A stretch of DNA of 64,000 nucleotides from Halobacteriales archaeon QS_1_69_70 (lineage in GTDB: Archaea; Halobacteriota; Halobacteria; Halobacteriales; Haloarculaceae). The notes under the pieces are model-generated. The model had not been told where the DNA came from. It saw only the letters and a list, made by a program, of their open reading frames with translations, and made no database searches. The stretch covers positions 1 through 64,000 of the forward strand of contig PXRI01000013.1 in assembly GCA_003021005.1 (NCBI GenBank), written 5' to 3'. Both the position numbers and the translations under genes were made by a program. This document shows, one piece after another, positions 60,373 through 64,000 of this stretch (position 1 is the stretch's first letter; every line of letters starts with the position of its first letter).

Positions 60373-61587
60373 ATGGAGCGGCTGCCGGGGGTCGACCCGC
60401 CGGACCGCGTCGTCTGCCACGTCGACGTAGACTGCTTTTACGCCGCCTGCGAGCGGCTCCGGGAGCCGGCCCTCCAGGGCGAGCCGGTCGTCGTCGGGAT
60501 GGGCTACGAGGCCGGCGAGAGCCACGGCGCGGTCGCGACCGCCAGCTACGAGGCCCGCGAGTACGGGGTGGAATCGGCGATGCCCATCTCCGAGGCGCTG
60601 GAGCTGCTACCGCGTCGGGCGACCGCAGACGACCCCGCGGACACCGGCGTCTATCGACCCGTCGACATGGCGTACTACGAGTCGGTTAGCGCCGACGGCA
60701 GGGCCGTGCTGGCGGACGCCGCCGAGACGGTGCGGCACGTCTCCATCGACGAGGCCTACCTGGACTGTGGCGACCTCGCCTGGTCCGAGGCGGCGGCGTT
60801 CGGCCGGCAGCTGAAGGCCGACGTCGAGGACGCAGCCGGGGTGGTCGCCTCCGTCGGCATCGCGCCGAGCATGGCGACGGCGAAGCTCGCCTCCGACGCG
60901 GACAAGCCCGACGGCCTCGTCGTCGTGCCGCCCGGGGAGGTCCGGGAGTTCCTCGCGCCGTTGGACGTCGCCGACCTCCACGGCGTGGGGCCGGTGACGG
61001 CGCGGGAACTCCGCGGGATGGGATTCGAAACCGCCGGCGACGTCGCCGCGTCCGACGGGACCGAACTGTCCGAGGCCTTCGGCGAGCGCGGTCGGGACAT
61101 CCACGCGCAGGCCCGCGGCCGGGACGACCGCGAGGTCGAGCCCCAGGGCCGGCCGAAGAGCGTCTCCAGCGAGTCGGCGTTCGTCCAGGAGACCGACGCC
61201 ACCGCCGAGAAGCGAGAGAAGGTCCGGGCGCTGGCCGGGGAGGTCGCCGAGCGCGCCGCCGCGAAGGGGGCCCTCTACCGGACCATCGGGATCAAGGTGG
61301 TCGAGCCGCCGTTCGAGGTCAACACCCGCGCTCGCTCGCTGTCGGGCCCGATCGAGGACCCGGAACTCGTCGAGGGCGTGGCGCTGGAGCTACTCGGCGA
61401 GTTCGCGGAGACGACGGTCCGGAAGCTCGGCGTCCGGCTGTCGAACCTCTCCTTCGACGACCGCGACCAGGCCAGCCTCGACTCCTGGGAGGGCCCCGAC
61501 GACGGCGATCCCCGCAGCAGCGACCGGTCGCCGGCGGTCGAGGGCGGGCGGCGCCTCGGCCAAGTCGAACTCACGGAGTTCGAGTAG
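60373..61587 (+). CDS. dinB: DNA polymerase IV (Y family)
   Basis: 404 residues. Catalytic acids are in HVDVDCFYAACE (about 16-27) and VSIDEAYLD (about 122); the palm/finger part has ATASYEAREYGVESAMPISE; helix-hairpin-helix GVGPVTARELRGMG is at about 205. The little-finger domain ends with LSNLSFDDRDQASLDSW. The last residues (GQVELTEFE) look like a PCNA-interacting peptide. It copies past damaged bases. AACGTTATAGG at 60335-60345 makes ATG 60373 leaderless. Confidence 0.95.
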   Translation: MERLPGVDPPDRVVCHVDVDCFYAACERLREPALQGEPVVVGMGYEAGESHGAVATASYEAREYGVESAMPISEALELLPRRATADDPADTGVYRPVDMAYYESVSADGRAVLADAAETVRHVSIDEAYLDCGDLAWSEAAAFGRQLKADVEDAAGVVASVGIAPSMATAKLASDADKPDGLVVVPPGEVREFLAPLDVADLHGVGPVTARELRGMGFETAGDVAASDGTELSEAFGERGRDIHAQARGRDDREVEPQGRPKSVSSESAFVQETDATAEKREKVRALAGEVAERAAAKGALYRTIGIKVVEPPFEVNTRARSLSGPIEDPELVEGVALELLGEFAETTVRKLGVRLSNLSFDDRDQASLDSWEGPDDGDPRSSDRSPAVEGGRRLGQVELTEFE

Positions 61588-61617
61588 GCTTTTGGCCGTG
61601 CCCGCCGAAGCCCCGCC

Positions 61618-61917
61618 GTGAACCGGCTGGCAGCCGCCGGCGACGCGGCGTGGCGCCTGGCGCCGCACGCCCACGTCATCGTCCACGAGACCAGCGACGG
61701 CAACGAGTTCATCACCATCTACGACTGCGGCGCCGCCCAGAAGCCCCCGTCGGCCCAGCTGATCGGCAACCTCGTCCGAGTCGACGCCGACCACGACCTC
61801 CTCGACCAGCCGACCGGCTACATCGCGAAGCTCCGCGAGGAGGCGGTGCTGGTCCGGCAGGACGACGACCACTGGATCGTCCGGGGACGTGGAAACCTGG
61901 ACAGCTCGCCGGGTTGA
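61618..61917 (+). CDS. Small conserved haloarchaeal protein of unknown function
   Basis: 99 residues from GTG 61618; GTAGGCTTTTGG about 25-30 nt upstream implies a leaderless start. AAWRLAPHAHVIVHETSDGN, EFITIYDCGAAQKPP and GYIAKLREEAVLVRQDDDHW look like a compact beta-rich fold. It follows dinB by 30 nt in the same direction. I do not recognise a family. Confidence 0.7.
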   Translation: MNRLAAAGDAAWRLAPHAHVIVHETSDGNEFITIYDCGAAQKPPSAQLIGNLVRVDADHDLLDQPTGYIAKLREEAVLVRQDDDHWIVRGRGNLDSSPG

Positions 61918-62032
61918 CACGTCGGCGCGGGCGTCGTCCTCCTGCGGGTCACGATCGGTGAGCACGCCGTTGTCGGGACGGGCGTGACGGTGACGGGCGA
62001 CATCCCGGCCGGTGCCGTCGAAGGTGGGTAGT
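61918..62032 (+). pseudogene. Fragment of a hexapeptide-repeat acyltransferase
   Basis: Directly after the TGA of the previous gene, and in the same frame, the DNA reads HVGAGVVLLRVTIGEHAVVG, TGVTVTGDIPAGAVEGG and stop. This is the left-handed beta-helix end of a maltose-acetyltransferase/LpxA-type protein (GAGVVLLPGVTIGEHAVVGAG in relatives). Only about 37 residues remain and no start exists. Confidence 0.65.
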
Positions 62033-62042
62033 AGCCGACCGA

Positions 62043-62327
62043 TTAGCCCCCAGAGGCGGCGGTCAACAACAGGTCAACGGTCGTGATGAAGGTGACCAGG
62101 ACGTAATACACCGGCAGACCGAACAGGAAGCCGAGCCCCAGTCCCAACTGGGCGGCGTTCGTCGCCGACGAGAGGTCCGCCGAATAGCGGACCGATACCC
62201 ACGCGAGACCACCACCGGCAGCGACGAACCCGAGGGCCACGAGCGAGATGGTCTGAACGAGCAACGTAACCGAAACCGAACCGACGAGAAAGCCCGCCTC
62301 AAGGGGAATCCGGGCATTATCTGCCAT
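62043..62327 (-). CDS. Small membrane protein
   Basis: 94 residues from ATG 62327, chosen over a GTG at 62399 because GGAGG lies about 12 nt upstream. Hydrophobic stretches are SVSVTLLVQTISLVALGFVA and LGLGFLFGLPVYYVLVTFIT. Lower GC than its neighbours. No family is recognised. Confidence 0.6.
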   Translation of the reverse strand: MADNARIPLEAGFLVGSVSVTLLVQTISLVALGFVAAGGGLAWVSVRYSADLSSATNAAQLGLGLGFLFGLPVYYVLVTFITTVDLLLTAASGG

Positions 62328-62538
62328 CCGTAGGGCCTCCGTCGCTCGCCCGGCACATGTGTCTCCGGCATCCCGACACGCCGAGAAAAACGTTTTCACA
62401 CGCGGTACCGGGAATCAATGGATACGGTCCAGGTTCAAATATCGGCCGCTCGAGACTGCCTGCGGACCGCCGGTGGGCGATAGTGCATGCCGTCCGTCTG
62501 ACTGACAACTATGTGCATGCCGCACCTCCCGCCGGATA

Positions 62539-64000
62539 ATGGGCGAGTCCAGCGAAACGATCGAGATCGGAACGGTGCGTCGAGGCGACCAGGCCGGCCC
62601 GACCGTCGAGCTGCCGGTCGCCGACGCGCTGTCCGGCCGCTCGCTGGTCGCCGGCGACGCCGGCAGCGGCACGTCGAACTCGGCGGGCGTCGTCTGTGAG
62701 AAATTGCTCGACCGGGGCCACGGGATGCTCATCGTCGACGTCGACGGCGAGTACCACGGCCTGAAGGAGACCTACGAGGTCCTCCACGTCGGCGCCGACG
62801 CGGCCTGCGACCGCCGCGTCCACGCCGCCCACGCCGAGACGATCGCCGAACTCGCCGTAGAGCGGCGCGTCCCGGTCATCCTCGACGTCTCGGGCTTCCT
62901 CGCCGAGAACGAGGCCTGTGACCTGCTCGCCGGGGTGACGAAACACCTCTACGCAAAGGCAAAGACCCGCAGGCACCCCTTGCTCGTGGTCGTCGAAGCG
63001 GTCCACGAGTACCTCCCCGAGGAGGCTGGCCTCGACGAGTGCGGCCGGATGCTCTCGAGGATCGGCGACTCCGGGCGGAAGCACGGCCTCGGCATCCTCG
63101 GCGTCACCGACCGGCCCGCAGCGGTGCGGAGCGACTTCCGCAAGGGGTGTGACTGGCAGGCCTGGCACCGGCTGACCGGCGACGCCGACGTGGCGACGGT
63201 CGAACGCGTGCTCGGCAGCGACCAGGCCGACCACGTCGGGGAGATGGCCGACGGCGAGTGCTTCCTCCGGACTGACCCCGGGGCGCCGGTCCGGGTGGTG
63301 CAGTTCGAGCGCAAGCGCACCTTCGACGCCGCCGACCCGCCGGCTCCCGGTGACGTCGAGCCGCCCGCCTATACGGGCGTCAGCGGCGACTTCCTCGCCG
63401 AACTCGACGCCGTCACCGGGGGCGGTTCGCGGCAGGCGTCCCGGCTCGAGGAACTGGAACGGGACATAGAGCGGACCGATGACCGCCTCCGGGCCGTTGA
63501 GCGGCGATTGGCGGGCACATGGGAGGCCGAGCGGATGGCCGACCGCGAGACGTGGGCGATGCGGGACAGTGCGACCGACGAATCGGGCACCTCACTGAAT
63601 GCGGCGGCGGCCTGGGGCGGCGACCTGCTCGATGGGTTCGATGCGGCCGAGTCCCCGCCCGACGGCGCCGATGGATCCACCGGCGCCGGTGACCCGGCGG
63701 CGTCGGCCGACCCGGTGGTGGACGAGCCCGACGCCCGTCCGGCGACCGACCCGGTCGCGCCCGAGCCCGACGCCGGAGCCTCACTCGACCCGTCAGAGGG
63801 CCGGGCGGAAACCGAGCGATCCGGCCTGGCCGTCCCCGGCGGAGCGGCCGGGGACGCTGACGCGGACGTCGTCGAGGAACTACGGGACGCCATCGACTCG
63901 CTGTCGGTCGTCGAGCGGGAGATGCTGCGGCACTACCGGGCCGAGGGGCCGACGACGCCGATGGCCGCCCACGCCGCGATCGGGGGGTCCGGCGAGCGGA
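62539..64000 (+). CDS. HerA-like ATPase paralog with degenerate Walker motifs (partial)
   Basis: 487 residues before the right edge. The layout is that of haloarchaeal HerA/DUF87 ATPases: VADALSGRSLVAGDAGSG, LIVDVDGEYHGLKETYEVLH, VPVILDVSGFLAENEACDLL, HEYLPEEAGLDECGRMLSRI and RKHGLGILGVTDRPA. However, Walker A reads GDAGSGTSN, with Thr45 in place of Lys; the Walker B region is VVVEAVHEY where relatives have VVEEIHEY; and the sensor GISQRP has become GVTDRP. ATP hydrolysis is therefore doubtful. An acidic linker and a C-terminal helical/HTH-like part (LSVVEREMLRHYRAEG) follow. A TATA-like ACTATGTG about 27 nt upstream gives a leaderless start. Confidence 0.85.
   Translation, partial: MGESSETIEIGTVRRGDQAGPTVELPVADALSGRSLVAGDAGSGTSNSAGVVCEKLLDRGHGMLIVDVDGEYHGLKETYEVLHVGADAACDRRVHAAHAETIAELAVERRVPVILDVSGFLAENEACDLLAGVTKHLYAKAKTRRHPLLVVVEAVHEYLPEEAGLDECGRMLSRIGDSGRKHGLGILGVTDRPAAVRSDFRKGCDWQAWHRLTGDADVATVERVLGSDQADHVGEMADGECFLRTDPGAPVRVVQFERKRTFDAADPPAPGDVEPPAYTGVSGDFLAELDAVTGGGSRQASRLEELERDIERTDDRLRAVERRLAGTWEAERMADRETWAMRDSATDESGTSLNAAAAWGGDLLDGFDAAESPPDGADGSTGAGDPAASADPVVDEPDARPATDPVAPEPDAGASLDPSEGRAETERSGLAVPGGAAGDADADVVEELRDAIDSLSVVEREMLRHYRAEGPTTPMAAHAAIGGSGER

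Overview
The window reads as chromosome of a haloarchaeon (class Halobacteria). The proteins are very acidic, the DNA is GC-rich, and many genes have a TATA-like element about 25-30 nt upstream of the start codon, which implies leaderless transcripts. Typical members are RpoL (Rpo11), DICT-domain and TbsP/DUF5821-like regulators, dodecin, archaeal RtcB, an Lhr-type helicase, PorAB and DUF7116/DUF5816/DUF7117-type small proteins. One tRNA gene, tRNA-Val(CAC), lies near 29.3 kb. I see no CRISPR array, replication origin, rRNA or complete insertion sequence.

Layout. 1-9.1 kb: an exported S-layer/CARDB-type protein preceded by a coupled small ORF, a DICT regulator, the 2-oxoacid:ferredoxin oxidoreductase pair porA-porB, a photolyase, an RHH/RelE toxin-antitoxin pair and superoxide dismutase. 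9.2-18.1 kb: a Tat-exported 5'-nucleotidase, a frameshifted unknown gene, an MBL hydrolase, hisF, rpoL, a short-chain dehydrogenase, enoyl-CoA hydratase with an Lrp-like regulator, and a CPBP membrane protease. 18.2-25.3 kb: sucC-sucD, a membrane protein, an unusual single-TM protein with repeated FxF..W motifs, and a cysteine synthase/cystathionine synthase operon. 25.4-31.2 kb: a shortened HhH DNA glycosylase, an MscS channel, a two-gene HTH module, tRNA-Val with tRNA-derived repeats, a startless IscA gene, dodecin and small conserved proteins. 31.4-43.5 kb: a frameshifted 5'-nucleotidase, a YcaO protein with a coupled 40-residue ORF, a TbsP-like regulator, glyA-doxX, a frameshifted CoA-disulfide-reductase-like gene with a lipoprotein gene, a formyltransferase and folD. 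44-54.1 kb: PadR, acyl-CoA dehydrogenase, a 1.4-kb gene-poor stretch, an intein-containing rtcB followed by a larA-like gene, and lhr. 54.6-64 kb: MFS transporter, AGPS-like FAD oxidase, SMP-30-like protein, dinB and a truncated HerA-like ATPase.

Metabolically this is central carbon flow (PorAB, SucCD), one-carbon supply (GlyA, FolD), sulfur amino acids, fatty acid oxidation (enoyl-CoA hydratase, acyl-CoA dehydrogenase) and DNA/RNA repair (photolyase, HhH glycosylase, DinB, RtcB, Lhr).

The striking feature is the number of conserved genes that are interrupted or altered. There are +1/-1 frameshifts at about 11.77, 32.58, 35.8 and 39.1 kb. SucC and the HhH glycosylase each carry an apparent in-frame loss of about 25 residues. 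IscA lacks a start codon, and three short gene remnants are present. The HerA-like ATPase has lost its Walker A lysine. Either this strain carries a heavy load of decaying genes or the assembly contains errors; raw reads would decide. The best candidates for something new are the 40-residue ORF coupled to ycaO, the FxF..W-motif membrane protein, the degenerate HerA-like ATPase, the two-gene HTH module and the tRNA-Val fragment array.
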